Shown: positions 1-8,818 of the stretch, one piece after another
Position numbering within the stretch: position 1 is the stretch's first letter
Layout: each line of letters begins with the position of its first letter
Source: an uncultured bacterium
GTDB lineage: Bacteria > Bacillota > Clostridia > Oscillospirales > Acutalibacteraceae
Assembly (NCBI GenBank): GCA_949293385.1
Contig: CASFDQ010000121.1
Location: 1 to 32,736, forward strand
Length of the DNA stretch: 32,736 nt
Reading direction: 5' to 3'
The notes under the pieces: generated by a model
The model's input: only the letters and a program-made list of their open reading frames with translations
Told to the model about the DNA's origin: nothing
Database searches by the model: none
Program-made: the position numbers and the translations under genes

Positions 1-134
1 CGCCGCGGATATTATGACATATCCGAAGCGTACAAGTCTATGCACTTAATATGATTGAACCGCCGTGTACCGAACGGTACGCACGGTGGTGTGAGAGGTC
101 GGCTGGTCAACTAATGGTCAGCCTCCTACTCGAT
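1..134 (+). mobile_element. 3' end of a group II intron (domains V and VI)
   Basis: Positions 57-90 form a 34-nt hairpin with the layout of group II intron domain V. ACCGCCGTG (58-66) faces CACGGTGGT (82-90), with an upper TACC/GGTA stem, a GAAC loop and a two-base CG bulge on the 3' side near 80-81. The CGC triad sits at 61-63. Positions 93-131 form a domain VI-like stem: GAG/CTC, AGG/CCT and GGCTG/CAGCC pair. A single unpaired A at 128 is the expected lariat branch point, about 6-7 nt before a likely 3' splice site near 134. The reverse transcriptase/maturase, if any, lies upstream of the window. The intron end sits about 36 bp from the purL stop codon, antisense to purL. Domain V is quite convincing; the exact 3' boundary is inferred. 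Confidence 0.8.
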
Positions 135-135
135 T

Positions 136-165
136 CCCTAACCGTACCCGCCGTAAGGGAGATTT
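136..165. terminator. weak hairpin between purL and the intron
   Basis: CCCTAAC (136-142) can pair imperfectly with GTAAGGG (153-159), with one mismatch. On the + strand it is followed by AGATTTTT. It may be what remains of the pur operon terminator after the intron inserted next to it. On the minus strand no T-run follows, so termination of purL transcription here is uncertain. Confidence 0.3.
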
Positions 166-170
166 TTGGG

Positions 171-3100
171 TTATTTAAAGTATTTAACGGCCGAGTCGAA
201 CATCTTCATATCGTAGTTACCCGATACGTTTTTGTAGAGGCCGGCTCCGGTACGCTCGCTATGACCCATCTTACCGAATACTCGTCCGTCGGGAGAGGTT
301 ATACCCTCGATTGCACAGACAGAGTCGTTGGGGTTAAAGAGAATATCCGAGGTGGGGTTGCCGTCAAGATCGACGTACTGAGTAGCGATCTGACCGTTTG
401 CGGCAAGCTTCTTTACAAGCTCCATATCGCAGAGGAACTTACCTTCGCCGTGAGAGATCGGAACGTTATAAACGTCACCGACATTGGTTGCGGCAAGCCA
501 GGGAGACTTATTTGAAGCGATTCGGGTCTGAACCATTCTCGACTGGTGACGGCTGATGGTATTGAAGGTAAGGGTGGGGCAGTTTTCGTCGGTGTCGATT
601 ATCTCGCCGTAGGGCACGAGACCGAGCTTGATAATTGCCTGGAATCCGTTACAGATTCCGCACATAAGACCGTCGCGGTTCTTAAGAAGCTCGTTTACCC
701 GCTCCTTAACGGCACCGGCCCTAAAGAAGGCGGTAATGAACTTACCCGAGCCGTCGGGCTCGTCTCCGCCCGAGAAGCCGCCGGGGATGAAGATTATCTG
801 CGACTCCTTTACCTTTTCGGCAAAGGCGGAAACAGAATCGGAAATTCCCTTGGAGGTTAAGTTCTTGATAACGAAGATCTCGGGCTCGGCACCTGCGTCA
901 CGCATAACCTTTGCGGTATCAAACTCGCAGTTGGTACCGGGGAACACGGGGATAAGTACCTTGGGTCTTGCAACCTTGATAGCGGGGGCTACGCGGTTTT
1001 CGGCAGTGTAGGAGAAGGCTTCGATCTTCTCGCCGCTTCCCTGCTTAATGTTGCAGGAGTAGACCTTTTCGAGCTTGTCCTCGTAGATCTTCTGAAGGTC
1101 TTCGGCCTTAATGCACTTATCGCCGTAGAAGATAGCGTTTTCTTCCATAGTAACGCCGAGGTATTCGCCGACCTCGATATCCTCATTGAGTTCGAGGATA
1201 AATGCGCCGTAGTTATAGCCGAATATCTCGCTCATGGGAACGTCGTCGGCAAAGGCGAAGCCTACACGGTTACCGAAGGTCATCTTCATAACGGCTTCGG
1301 CAATACCGCCGTAGGTAGGAGTATAGGCGGCTACGGCCTTACCCGTGACGATAAGCTCGTTTACGGTCTTAAAGACTTCGAGCTCGGATCCCGTTACGGG
1401 GAGTCCGTTCTCGTCAAGGTCGGGCTTTATAATAACGACCTTATGGCCTGCGGCCTTGAACTCGGGAGAAATTATGTTCTTAACGTCATCGGTGGTAACG
1501 GCGAAGGAAACGAGGGTCGGAGGAACGTCGATATCCTCGAAGGAGCCGGACATAGAGTCCTTACCGCCGATTGCGGCAATGCCGTAGTCAAGCTGAGCCT
1601 TGAAGGCGCCGAGAAGGGCCGAGAAGGGCTTGCCCCAACGCTTTTCTTCCTTTCGGGGACGCTCGAAATACTCCTGGAAGGTGAGATATACGTCCTCAAA
1701 CTTAGCGCCTGCGGCAATAAGCTTGGAGACCGATTCTACAACGGCTAAATATGCGCCGTGGTAGGGGCTCTTTTCGGTTATATAGGGGTTATAGCCCCAA
1801 GCCATTAAGGAAACGGTATCGGTATGAGCCTTTTCGACAGATATCTTATTGACCATTGCCTGAATGGGGGTCTGCTGATATTTTCCGCCGAAGGGCATAA
1901 GGACGGTACCTGCGCCGATGGTGGAGTCGAAGCGCTCGGAAAGGCCGCGCTTAGAGCAGACGTTGAGGTCGTCGGCCAGCTTCATATATTCGTCGATAAA
2001 GTCCTCTCCGACCTGCTTATCGTAGGCCTCGGGCTTCGACGCGCATACCTTTATATGCTTTTCGGCACCGTTGGAGTTCAAAAACTCACGGGAGATATTA
2101 ACGATAGACTTGCCGTTCCAGTTCATAACGAGACGGGGCTCGGCCTGAACCTTTGCTACGACGGTAGCCTCAAGGTTTTCCATTTCGGCAAGCTCTTTAA
2201 AGCGTTCTACGTCCTTGGGTTCTACAACAACGGCCATACGCTCCTGTGATTCGCTTATTGCAAGCTCTGTTCCGTCAAGTCCGTCGTACTTCTTGGGAAC
2301 GGCGTTAAGGTCGATAACAAGACCGTCGGCAAGCTCTCCTACCGCAACAGAGACGCCGCCTGCGCCGAAGTCGTTACAGCGCTTGATAAGAAGGGAGGCT
2401 TCCTTGTTGCGGAAAAGACGCTGAAGCTTTCTTTCCTCGGGGGCGTTACCCTTCTGAACCTCTGCACCGCAGGACTCTAAGGATTCTAAGGTGTGAGACT
2501 TGGAGGAGCCGGTAGCTCCGCCGCATCCGTCACGGCCGGTTCTGCCGCCTAAGAGGATAACGATATCTCCGTCCTCGGGACGCTCGCGGCGAACGTTTTC
2601 TGCGGGAGCGGCAGCGATAACTGCGCCGATCTCAAGACGCTTTGCAACGTAGCCGTCGTGATAAAGCTCGTCTACCTGACCGGTAGCAAGACCGATCTGA
2701 TTACCGTAGGAGGAATAGCCTGCGGCGGCGGTAGTAACTATTTTACGCTGAGGCAGTTTTCCGGCCATAGTCTCGCTGACGGGCTTGGTGGGGTCTGCCG
2801 CACCGGTAACGCGCATTGCGGCATAGACGTAGGAACGGCCCGAAAGGGGGTCACGGATAGCGCCGCCGATACATGTAGCGGCACCGCCGAAGGGCTCGAT
2901 CTCGGTGGGGTGATTATGGGTCTCGTTCTTAAAGAGAAGGAGCCAGTCCTGCTGCTCTCCGTCAACGTTTACCTTTATCTTAACGGTGCAGGCGTTTATC
3001 TCCTCCGACTCGTCGAGATTAGGCAGTTTGCCCTGCTTATTCAGATATTTAGCGGCAAGGGTGCCGATGTCCATAAGGTTTATGGGCTTGGTGCGTCCAA

Positions 3101-3866
3101 GTTTTTCACGGACTGCCATATACTCCTCAAAGGCGGCGTGAATGGTCTTGTCCTCGAATTCTGCCTCGTCGATGGTGGTGAGGAAGGTGGTATGACGGCA
3201 GTGATCCGACCAATAGGTATCGATCATACGGATCTCGGTGATGGTGGGGTCGCGGTGCTCGGTCTTAAAGTAGTCCTGACAGAACTTGATGTCGTCGTTG
3301 TCCATTGCGAGACCGTATTTGGTAACGAAATCGGCAAGGCCTTTTTCGTCGAGGTCTAAAAATCCGTCGAGGGTTGCGACCTCGGTGGGGATATCATATA
3401 CCGAAACTAAGGTCTCGGGCATCTCGAGGGAGGCCTCTCTGCTTTCAACGGGATTGATAACGTACTTTTTAATAGCATCTACGTCGGCGTCAGAAAGCTC
3501 TCCGTAAAGGACGTAGACCCTTGCGGTCTTAACGAGAGGACGGTCGCCCTGAGAGATTATCTGAATGCACTGAGCGGCAGAGTCGGCGCGCTGATCGAAC
3601 TGACCGGGAAGGTGCTCGGTTGCGAAAACAACGGCGCCCTCGGTATTTTCAACCGAATCGGTTACGATATCGAGCTGAGGCTCAGAAAACACCGTTTTAA
3701 CGGCATAATCGTAAAGCTCCTTTTCGATATTCTCAACGTCGTAGCGGTTGAGAAGGCGAAGGTCGCTTAGTCCCTTAATCTGAAGTAAGGAAACAATGTC
3801 GTTTTTAAGCGCTTTTGCTTCGTTAGCAAGAGCTTCCTTTTTTTCTACGTATACTCTGTAAACCAT
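171..3866 (-). CDS. purL: phosphoribosylformylglycinamidine synthase, single-chain
   Basis: This cytoplasmic enzyme converts FGAR to FGAM with ATP and glutamine (fourth step of IMP synthesis). At 1231 residues it is the long single-chain form, with PurS-like, synthase and glutaminase parts in one protein, rather than the split PurL/PurQ/PurS of Bacillus. Visible signatures are the synthase motif THNHPTEIEPFGGAATC in the first third and the second-half motif GGKDSMSG. The C-terminal class I glutaminase begins near PVFPGTNCEFD. Its nucleophile is Cys1072 in GICNGFQ, and the His/Glu pair is His1139/Glu1141 in SHGEGKF. The start is supported by AAGGAG about 8 nt upstream. It is the last gene of the pur operon, 10 nt after purD, and its ribosome binding site overlaps the end of purD. 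All catalytic landmarks look intact. Confidence 0.97.
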   Translation of the reverse strand: MVYRVYVEKKEALANEAKALKNDIVSLLQIKGLSDLRLLNRYDVENIEKELYDYAVKTVFSEPQLDIVTDSVENTEGAVVFATEHLPGQFDQRADSAAQCIQIISQGDRPLVKTARVYVLYGELSDADVDAIKKYVINPVESREASLEMPETLVSVYDIPTEVATLDGFLDLDEKGLADFVTKYGLAMDNDDIKFCQDYFKTEHRDPTITEIRMIDTYWSDHCRHTTFLTTIDEAEFEDKTIHAAFEEYMAVREKLGRTKPINLMDIGTLAAKYLNKQGKLPNLDESEEINACTVKIKVNVDGEQQDWLLLFKNETHNHPTEIEPFGGAATCIGGAIRDPLSGRSYVYAAMRVTGAADPTKPVSETMAGKLPQRKIVTTAAAGYSSYGNQIGLATGQVDELYHDGYVAKRLEIGAVIAAAPAENVRRERPEDGDIVILLGGRTGRDGCGGATGSSKSHTLESLESCGAEVQKGNAPEERKLQRLFRNKEASLLIKRCNDFGAGGVSVAVGELADGLVIDLNAVPKKYDGLDGTELAISESQERMAVVVEPKDVERFKELAEMENLEATVVAKVQAEPRLVMNWNGKSIVNISREFLNSNGAEKHIKVCASKPEAYDKQVGEDFIDEYMKLADDLNVCSKRGLSERFDSTIGAGTVLMPFGGKYQQTPIQAMVNKISVEKAHTDTVSLMAWGYNPYITEKSPYHGAYLAVVESVSKLIAAGAKFEDVYLTFQEYFERPRKEEKRWGKPFSALLGAFKAQLDYGIAAIGGKDSMSGSFEDIDVPPTLVSFAVTTDDVKNIISPEFKAAGHKVVIIKPDLDENGLPVTGSELEVFKTVNELIVTGKAVAAYTPTYGGIAEAVMKMTFGNRVGFAFADDVPMSEIFGYNYGAFILELNEDIEVGEYLGVTMEENAIFYGDKCIKAEDLQKIYEDKLEKVYSCNIKQGSGEKIEAFSYTAENRVAPAIKVARPKVLIPVFPGTNCEFDTAKVMRDAGAEPEIFVIKNLTSKGISDSVSAFAEKVKESQIIFIPGGFSGGDEPDGSGKFITAFFRAGAVKERVNELLKNRDGLMCGICNGFQAIIKLGLVPYGEIIDTDENCPTLTFNTISRHQSRMVQTRIASNKSPWLAATNVGDVYNVPISHGEGKFLCDMELVKKLAANGQIATQYVDLDGNPTSDILFNPNDSVCAIEGITSPDGRVFGKMGHSERTGAGLYKNVSGNYDMKMFDSAVKYFK

Positions 3867-3876
3867 AATTTTCTCC

Positions 3877-5151
3877 TTACTTTAATGCTTTTATAGCTTT
3901 TTGACCGATGTCTGAGCGGCAGTAGGCGTTATCGAAGGTTACCTTGGGTACTTCTTTATATGCCTTATCAACGGCAGAGATAAGATCGTCGGCAACGGCA
4001 ACTACGCCCAGCACGCGGCCGCCGGTGGTAAGTACCTTGTCGTCGCTGAGCTTTGCGCCTGCAACGTAGACCTCGGCTTCGATATCGTCGGCAATTTTTA
4101 TTTCATAGCCGGTCTCGTATTTTCCGGGATAGCCCTTTGAAGCCATAACGACACAGCAAGCGGCTTTATCGGCAAACTTGACCTCGATATCTGCAAGTTT
4201 TTCATCTCTGACCGCCTTCATAACGGTGAAAAGGTCGGTTTCAAGAAGAGGAAGAACTACCTGCGTTTCAGGGTCTCCGAAGCGGCAGTTATACTCGATC
4301 ACCTTGGGACCGTTCGGGGTAAGCATAAGACCGAAATAGAGGCAACCCTTAAAGGTTCTTCCCTCTTTATTCATAGCGTCAACGGTGGGAAGGAAGATAG
4401 TTTCCATACAAACCTTGGCGATATCCTCGGTATAGTAAGGGTTGGGGGCGATGGTTCCCATTCCTCCGGTGTTAAGACCCTCGTCATTATCGAGAGCGCG
4501 CTTATGATCCATAGAAGAGATCATAGGAACTACGGTTTTTCCGTCGGTAAAGGAAAGTACCGAGACCTCGGGGCCGGTTAAGAATTCTTCGATAACGATA
4601 TTGCTTCCCGATTCACCGAAGACCTTATCCTCCATCATAGAGTGAACGGCATCAAAGGCTTCCTCTCTCGTCTGAGCGATTATAACGCCCTTACCGAGGG
4701 CAAGACCGTCGGCCTTGATTACGGTTGGGATCGGGGCAGTCTCCAGATATTTAAGGGCGGCATCCATATCCGAGAAGACCTCGTACTGCGCGGTGGGGAT
4801 GCCGTATTTCTTCATAAGATTCTTCGAAAAGACCTTACTTCCCTCAATAATTGCGGCCTTGGCCTCGGGTCCGAAGCAAGGAACGCCGATTGCCTCCAAG
4901 GCGTCGACACAGCCGAGAACCAGCGGATCGTCGGGAGCAACGACGGCAAAATCGATAGCGTTATTCTTGGCAAAATCGACGATAGCGTCGATGTCCTTTG
5001 CGCCGATAGCGACACATTCGGCATCGTCCTTCATACCACCGTTTCCGGGAAGGGCATATATCTTTTCGATCTCTTTATTTTCTTTAAGTTTTTTAATGAT
5101 GGCGTGCTCTCTTCCACCGCCACCTACAACTAAAATCTTCAAGTTATTCAT
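3877..5151 (-). CDS. purD: phosphoribosylamine--glycine ligase (GARS)
   Basis: This enzyme joins glycine to phosphoribosylamine using ATP (second step of purine synthesis). Its 424 residues are the normal monofunctional bacterial length. The N-terminus carries the Rossmann-like KILVVGGGGREHAI. The ATP-grasp core follows, with IKADGLALGKGV, the loop around GPEVSVLSF, GGMGTIAPNPYY, and the metal-binding EYNCRFGDPETQ. Nothing appears truncated. It lies between the AICAR transformylase gene (11-nt gap upstream) and purL (10-nt gap downstream), so it is co-transcribed and under the ZTP riboswitch at the head of the operon. Confidence 0.97.
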   Translation of the reverse strand: MNNLKILVVGGGGREHAIIKKLKENKEIEKIYALPGNGGMKDDAECVAIGAKDIDAIVDFAKNNAIDFAVVAPDDPLVLGCVDALEAIGVPCFGPEAKAAIIEGSKVFSKNLMKKYGIPTAQYEVFSDMDAALKYLETAPIPTVIKADGLALGKGVIIAQTREEAFDAVHSMMEDKVFGESGSNIVIEEFLTGPEVSVLSFTDGKTVVPMISSMDHKRALDNDEGLNTGGMGTIAPNPYYTEDIAKVCMETIFLPTVDAMNKEGRTFKGCLYFGLMLTPNGPKVIEYNCRFGDPETQVVLPLLETDLFTVMKAVRDEKLADIEVKFADKAACCVVMASKGYPGKYETGYEIKIADDIEAEVYVAGAKLSDDKVLTTGGRVLGVVAVADDLISAVDKAYKEVPKVTFDNAYCRSDIGQKAIKALK

Positions 5152-5161
5152 CCTCTGCGTA

Positions 5162-6346
5162 TTAGTGATGGAAAAGTCTCATTCCGGTAAAGGCCATAGC
5201 CATATTGTACTTATTGCAGCATTCGATAACTACGTCGTCGCGGATAGAGCCGCCGGGCTCGGCAATATAGGAAACGCCGCTCTTCTTGGCGCGCTCGATA
5301 TTATCGTCGAAGGGGAAGAAGGCATCGGAGCCAAGTGCTACACCGCTGATGGTATCGAGATATGCTCTCTGCTCCTCGCGGGTAAAGGGCTCGGGCTGGG
5401 CAGTAAAGTATTTCTGCCAATTTCCGTCGGCGCAAACGTCCTCTTCGTTTTGGTTGATATATCCGTCGATAACGTTGTCGCGGTCGGGGCGGCCAAGCTC
5501 GGGCTTAAAGGGAAGGTTTAATACCTTTTCATTCTGACGGAGGAACCAGGTGTCGGCCTTTCCGCCTGCGAGACGGGTGCAGTGAACGCGGGACTGCTGA
5601 CCTGCTCCGACACCGATAGCCTGTCCGTCAACGGCATAGCAGACCGAGTTGGACTGAGTATACTTAAGGGTTATAAGAGAGATTATAAGGTCGCGGATGG
5701 CCGACTCGGGCATATCCTTCTTCTCGGTAACAACGTTCGAGAGAAGCTCTTTGTTGATCTTAAACTCGTTTCTTCCCTGCTCGAAGGTTATTCCGTAGAC
5801 CTGCTTATGCTCAACTGCAGCAGGAACGAAATCGGGGTCGATCTTAACGATGTTATAAGAGCCTTTTCTCTTGGATTTTAAGATCTCGAGTGCTTCGGGC
5901 TCATAACCGGGGGCTATAACACCGTCGGACACTTCCCTCTTTATCATAAGAGCGGTAGTAACGTCGCAGACGTCGGAAAGTGCTACCCAGTCGCCGAAGG
6001 AGCACATACGGTCGGTTCCTCTTGCTCTTGCATAGGCGCAGGCCAGGGGGGACTCGTCGAGACCCTCGATGTCGTCTACGAAGCAGGCCTTTTTAAGGGT
6101 ATCGGAAAGAGGAAGACCGATCGCGGCAGAGGTGGGGCTGACGTGCTTAAAGGAGGCTGCGGCAGGCATACCGAGGGCCTCTTTAAGCTCCTTTACGAGC
6201 TGCCATGAATTGAAGGCGTCGAGGAAGTTGATAAAACCGGGACGTCCGTTTAATATTTCGATGGGAAGTTCACTTCCGTCGTGCATAAAGATCTTTGCAG
6301 GCTTTTGGTTGGGGTTACAACCGTATTTAAGTTCGAATTCTTTCAT
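5162..6346 (-). CDS. purH: stand-alone AICAR formyltransferase (PurH transformylase part only)
   Basis: This 394-residue protein matches only the C-terminal AICAR transformylase part of bifunctional PurH. The N-terminal MGS-like IMP cyclohydrolase domain is absent. Recognisable segments are LKYGCNPNQKPA near the N-terminus (RYGxNPHQ in PurH), the catalytic Lys67-His68 in SFKHVSPTSAA, RGTDRMCSFGDWVALS, the lysine-rich strand before YNIVKIDP, LKYTQSNSVCYA, and GVGAGQQSRVHCTRLA. It formylates AICAR to FAICAR with 10-formyl-THF. The adjacent downstream-of-pathway step is supplied by the PurO-type cyclohydrolase encoded immediately upstream (15-nt gap). The pair therefore replaces bifunctional PurH. 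The length and complete motif set argue for a true stand-alone enzyme, not a broken PurH. Confidence 0.92.
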   Translation of the reverse strand: MKEFELKYGCNPNQKPAKIFMHDGSELPIEILNGRPGFINFLDAFNSWQLVKELKEALGMPAAASFKHVSPTSAAIGLPLSDTLKKACFVDDIEGLDESPLACAYARARGTDRMCSFGDWVALSDVCDVTTALMIKREVSDGVIAPGYEPEALEILKSKRKGSYNIVKIDPDFVPAAVEHKQVYGITFEQGRNEFKINKELLSNVVTEKKDMPESAIRDLIISLITLKYTQSNSVCYAVDGQAIGVGAGQQSRVHCTRLAGGKADTWFLRQNEKVLNLPFKPELGRPDRDNVIDGYINQNEEDVCADGNWQKYFTAQPEPFTREEQRAYLDTISGVALGSDAFFPFDDNIERAKKSGVSYIAEPGGSIRDDVVIECCNKYNMAMAFTGMRLFHH

Positions 6347-6360
6347 TTTTCTGCCTCCGA

Positions 6361-7095
6361 TTATTTATTTTTATTGATGATTATTTCGGTGGGTTCGCTG
6401 CCGTCAAGGGGGATCTGACGAACGAAGAGGGATACCTTGTTGTCCTCGTTGAGGTTTTCCCAGCAGAGGTCGGCAAGCTCTTTTGCGGTGTTGGGAAGGG
6501 CTACCTCCTCGGGCTCACCGAAGAAGGACGGAATGGGGTTTCCGTCGCACTTATATGTATGGATAAAGTGACCTACGCCGTTTTCGGGAGCGTTATAGTT
6601 AAAGTAGTATCTTCTGCAGGACTCCCCTCTTCCATCCGCACTCTTAAGAATAGACATCTTATAGGCGAAGGTGCTTCGGGGGAAGCAGTAGTAAAGAATT
6701 CCCGAAATTCTGGGAGTGAAGTTGGGAGCATCGTCCTCAAACTCACGAATATCGCAGGCTTCTTCAAAGCCGAAATGATGCTCGTTTTTGTTTATGCAGT
6801 CGAAAATAGTATTGGTCTGATCGCCGTTTGTGATTATATCGATGTTTCCGCCCTTGGTAGTGAGGTAGGGGTTGTAAATAATAAGGTGCGGATCGGAGAG
6901 CAGGGATTCGTCGAAGGCCTTGGTTCTCATACCGCCGTCAAAACGCTCGAAAATGCGGTTGCGGCTGTTTACGCTTCTGCCCATAATGAAATAGGCTATC
7001 ATAGCGGATTTTCCGTCGGCCGATCTGCCGATAACTATTCCGCGTCCGGGATAGGAATTTTCGCTGAGTAATGCTTTAAGATCGTACATTGCCAT
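6361..7095 (-). CDS. purO: IMP cyclohydrolase, PurO type
   Basis: This 244-residue protein belongs to the IMP cyclohydrolase family first described in archaea (PurO, Pfam IMP_cyclohyd), judged by PGRGIVIGRSADGKSAMIAYFIMGRS at the N-terminus (two segments, residues about 17-42), NRIFERFDGGMRT, LIIYNPY and GDQTNTIFD. It closes FAICAR to IMP, the last step of the pathway. It lies between purN (12 nt) and the transformylase gene (14 nt) on the same strand, exactly where the missing half of PurH is needed. The assignment rests on motif memory plus context. No other function would explain this position as well. Confidence 0.87.
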   Translation of the reverse strand: MAMYDLKALLSENSYPGRGIVIGRSADGKSAMIAYFIMGRSVNSRNRIFERFDGGMRTKAFDESLLSDPHLIIYNPYLTTKGGNIDIITNGDQTNTIFDCINKNEHHFGFEEACDIREFEDDAPNFTPRISGILYYCFPRSTFAYKMSILKSADGRGESCRRYYFNYNAPENGVGHFIHTYKCDGNPIPSFFGEPEEVALPNTAKELADLCWENLNEDNKVSLFVRQIPLDGSEPTEIIINKNK

Positions 7096-7107
7096 AACTT
7101 TTCACCT

Positions 7108-7707
7108 TTATCCTTTAATTTCTTTTGAGACCTTTTCAACCGACATAGGAAGTATCTTCCATTCGGCCTCTTCCATTACGCGTCTCTGCAGCGTTTCGGG
7201 GGTATCGTCGTCTTTGATGTAAACGGCCTTTTGCATAATTATCTTTCCGCCGTCGGGAATCTCGTTTACGAAATGCACCGTTGCGCCCGTTACTTTGACT
7301 CCGTAATCGAGGGCCGCTTCGTGAACTTTGAGCCCGTAAAAGCCTTTACCGCAGAAGGACGGGATCAGTGACGGATGAACGTTTATGATGCGGTTGGCGT
7401 AGCGGGAGGTGAATTTTTCGCTTAAGATACACATAAAGCCCGCGAGAACGATAAGGTCTATGCCGTTATCCTCGAGGATTTCTATAAGAGTATCCTCGAA
7501 ACCGTCGCCTAAGATCTTCTTACTGCATACGACAGAGGTAATACCAGCCTTCTTGGCGCGCTGAAGAGCGTAGGCGCCTTCGTTATTGGAGATAACGAGT
7601 TTTATTTCTCCCGAGGAGATTATTCCGCTTTTTTCCGCGTCTATAAGGGCCTGCAGATTAGTGCCGCCGCCCGAAACCAGAACGGCAATTTTAGCTTTTT
7701 CAGACAT
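7108..7707 (-). CDS. purN: phosphoribosylglycinamide formyltransferase (folate-dependent)
   Basis: This enzyme transfers a formyl group from 10-formyl-THF to GAR (third step). At 199 residues it is the normal length. It shows the N-terminal VLVSGGGTNLQALIDA fold signature and the catalytic stretch around INVHPSLIPSFCG (Asn-His of the NxHPSLLP motif). YGVKVTGATVHFVNEIPDGG follows with the catalytic Asp. It sits 11 nt downstream of purM, with an AAGGAG-like ribosome binding site. As a 10-formyl-THF user, it is one of two folate-dependent enzymes in this ZTP-controlled operon, which fits riboswitch logic. Confidence 0.96.
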   Translation of the reverse strand: MSEKAKIAVLVSGGGTNLQALIDAEKSGIISSGEIKLVISNNEGAYALQRAKKAGITSVVCSKKILGDGFEDTLIEILEDNGIDLIVLAGFMCILSEKFTSRYANRIINVHPSLIPSFCGKGFYGLKVHEAALDYGVKVTGATVHFVNEIPDGGKIIMQKAVYIKDDDTPETLQRRVMEEAEWKILPMSVEKVSKEIKG

Positions 7708-7718
7708 ATATTTTCTCC

Positions 7719-8762
7719 TTATTCGAGGATAACGCCTTCGTCGGACCTAACGATCTCGCCGAGCCTATAAGCGGTTTCACCGTTGGCATTTAAGATCTCC
7801 AGCGCCTTTTCGGCATCCTCTTTAGCTACGACCACGCTCATACCGACGCCCATATTAAAGGTATTGTACATATCGCGCTCAGGGATGTTTCCGACCTTCT
7901 CGATAAGAGAGAAAATGGGAAGAACGCGAACGTCGCTCTTTTTGATCTTGGCCGAACAGCCCTTAGGCAGGCTTCTCGGAATATTTTCATAAAATCCGCC
8001 GCCCGTAATATGAGAAACGGCCTTGACTTCTACCTCTTTCATCAAAGCAAGCATAGATTTTACGTATATCTTGGTGGGGGTGAGGAGGGTCTCGCCGAGA
8101 GTCTTGCCGCCAAGCTCCTCGGTATACGCGGAGAGGTCGGCCGATTCGATATCGAAGACCTTGCGAACGAGGGAGAAGCCGTTTGAATGAACGCCGGTTG
8201 ATGCAAGAGCAATGATAACGTCACCCTCGGCCACCTTACTGTTATCGAGGATCTTCGATTTGTCAACAATACCGGTGCAGTAGCCTGCAAGGTCGTAATC
8301 GTTTTCGGGCATAAGACCGGGATGCTCGGCGGTTTCGCCGCCGATAAGGGCACAGCCTGCCTGCACGCAGCCCTCTGCAACACCGCCTACTATCGAAGCG
8401 ATCTTTTCGGGGTAATTCTTACCGCAGGCGATATAATCGAGGAAGAAGAGAGGCTTTGCGCCGCAACAGATAATATCGTTTACGCACATAGCGACCGCAT
8501 CGATACCTATGGTGTCGTGCTTATCGAGGAGCTGAGCAAGCTTTACCTTCGTGCCGCATCCGTCGGTTCCCGCAACTAGCACCGGCTCGGAAATCCCCGT
8601 AAGGTCGAGACCGAAGCAGCCTCCGAAGCCGCCTACATCGTCGAGGCAGCCCTCGTTTTTGGTGCGGGCGATGTGCTTTTTCATAAGTTCGACCGATTTG
8701 TAACCTGCGGTGATGTCAACGCCTGCGGCTGCGTAGCTTTCAGACATAGATTTGTTATGCAT
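7719..8762 (-). CDS. purM: phosphoribosylformylglycinamidine cyclo-ligase (AIR synthetase)
   Basis: This enzyme closes FGAM to AIR using ATP (fifth step). Its 347 residues are typical. Family landmarks are YAAAGVDITAGYKSVELMKKHI at the N-terminus, FGLDL, LVAGTDGCGTKVKLA, VAMCVNDIICCGAKPLFFLDYIA (as separate short blocks), GCALIGGETAEHPG, LASTGVHSNGFSLVR, HITGGGFYENIPR and NMGVGM. The start at 8762 follows AAAGGA with good spacing. A second in-frame ATG six codons in (MSESYAAAG) is also possible. It lies 56 nt downstream of purF, the longest gap inside the operon. Confidence 0.96.
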   Translation of the reverse strand: MHNKSMSESYAAAGVDITAGYKSVELMKKHIARTKNEGCLDDVGGFGGCFGLDLTGISEPVLVAGTDGCGTKVKLAQLLDKHDTIGIDAVAMCVNDIICCGAKPLFFLDYIACGKNYPEKIASIVGGVAEGCVQAGCALIGGETAEHPGLMPENDYDLAGYCTGIVDKSKILDNSKVAEGDVIIALASTGVHSNGFSLVRKVFDIESADLSAYTEELGGKTLGETLLTPTKIYVKSMLALMKEVEVKAVSHITGGGFYENIPRSLPKGCSAKIKKSDVRVLPIFSLIEKVGNIPERDMYNTFNMGVGMSVVVAKEDAEKALEILNANGETAYRLGEIVRSDEGVILE

Positions 8763-8818
8763 AATATTGATTCCTTTCTAAAGCTTGATGATAAATTGTT
8801 CACAGTAAGGTGATAAGC

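Noticed and set aside
136-165. Terminator hairpin as target of a group IIC intron
   Set aside because: Class IIC introns insert after a hairpin in their 5' exon, whereas this hairpin is on the 3' exon side. Without the upstream sequence the class cannot be decided.
51-515. A 154-codon + strand frame over the intron end and purL
   Set aside because: It is antisense to the purL 3' end and starts inside intron domain V. It has no ribosome binding site and no recognisable protein features.
2658-3359. A 233-codon + strand frame inside purL
   Set aside because: It is a mirror frame of the highly conserved synthase domain and carries no own start signals.
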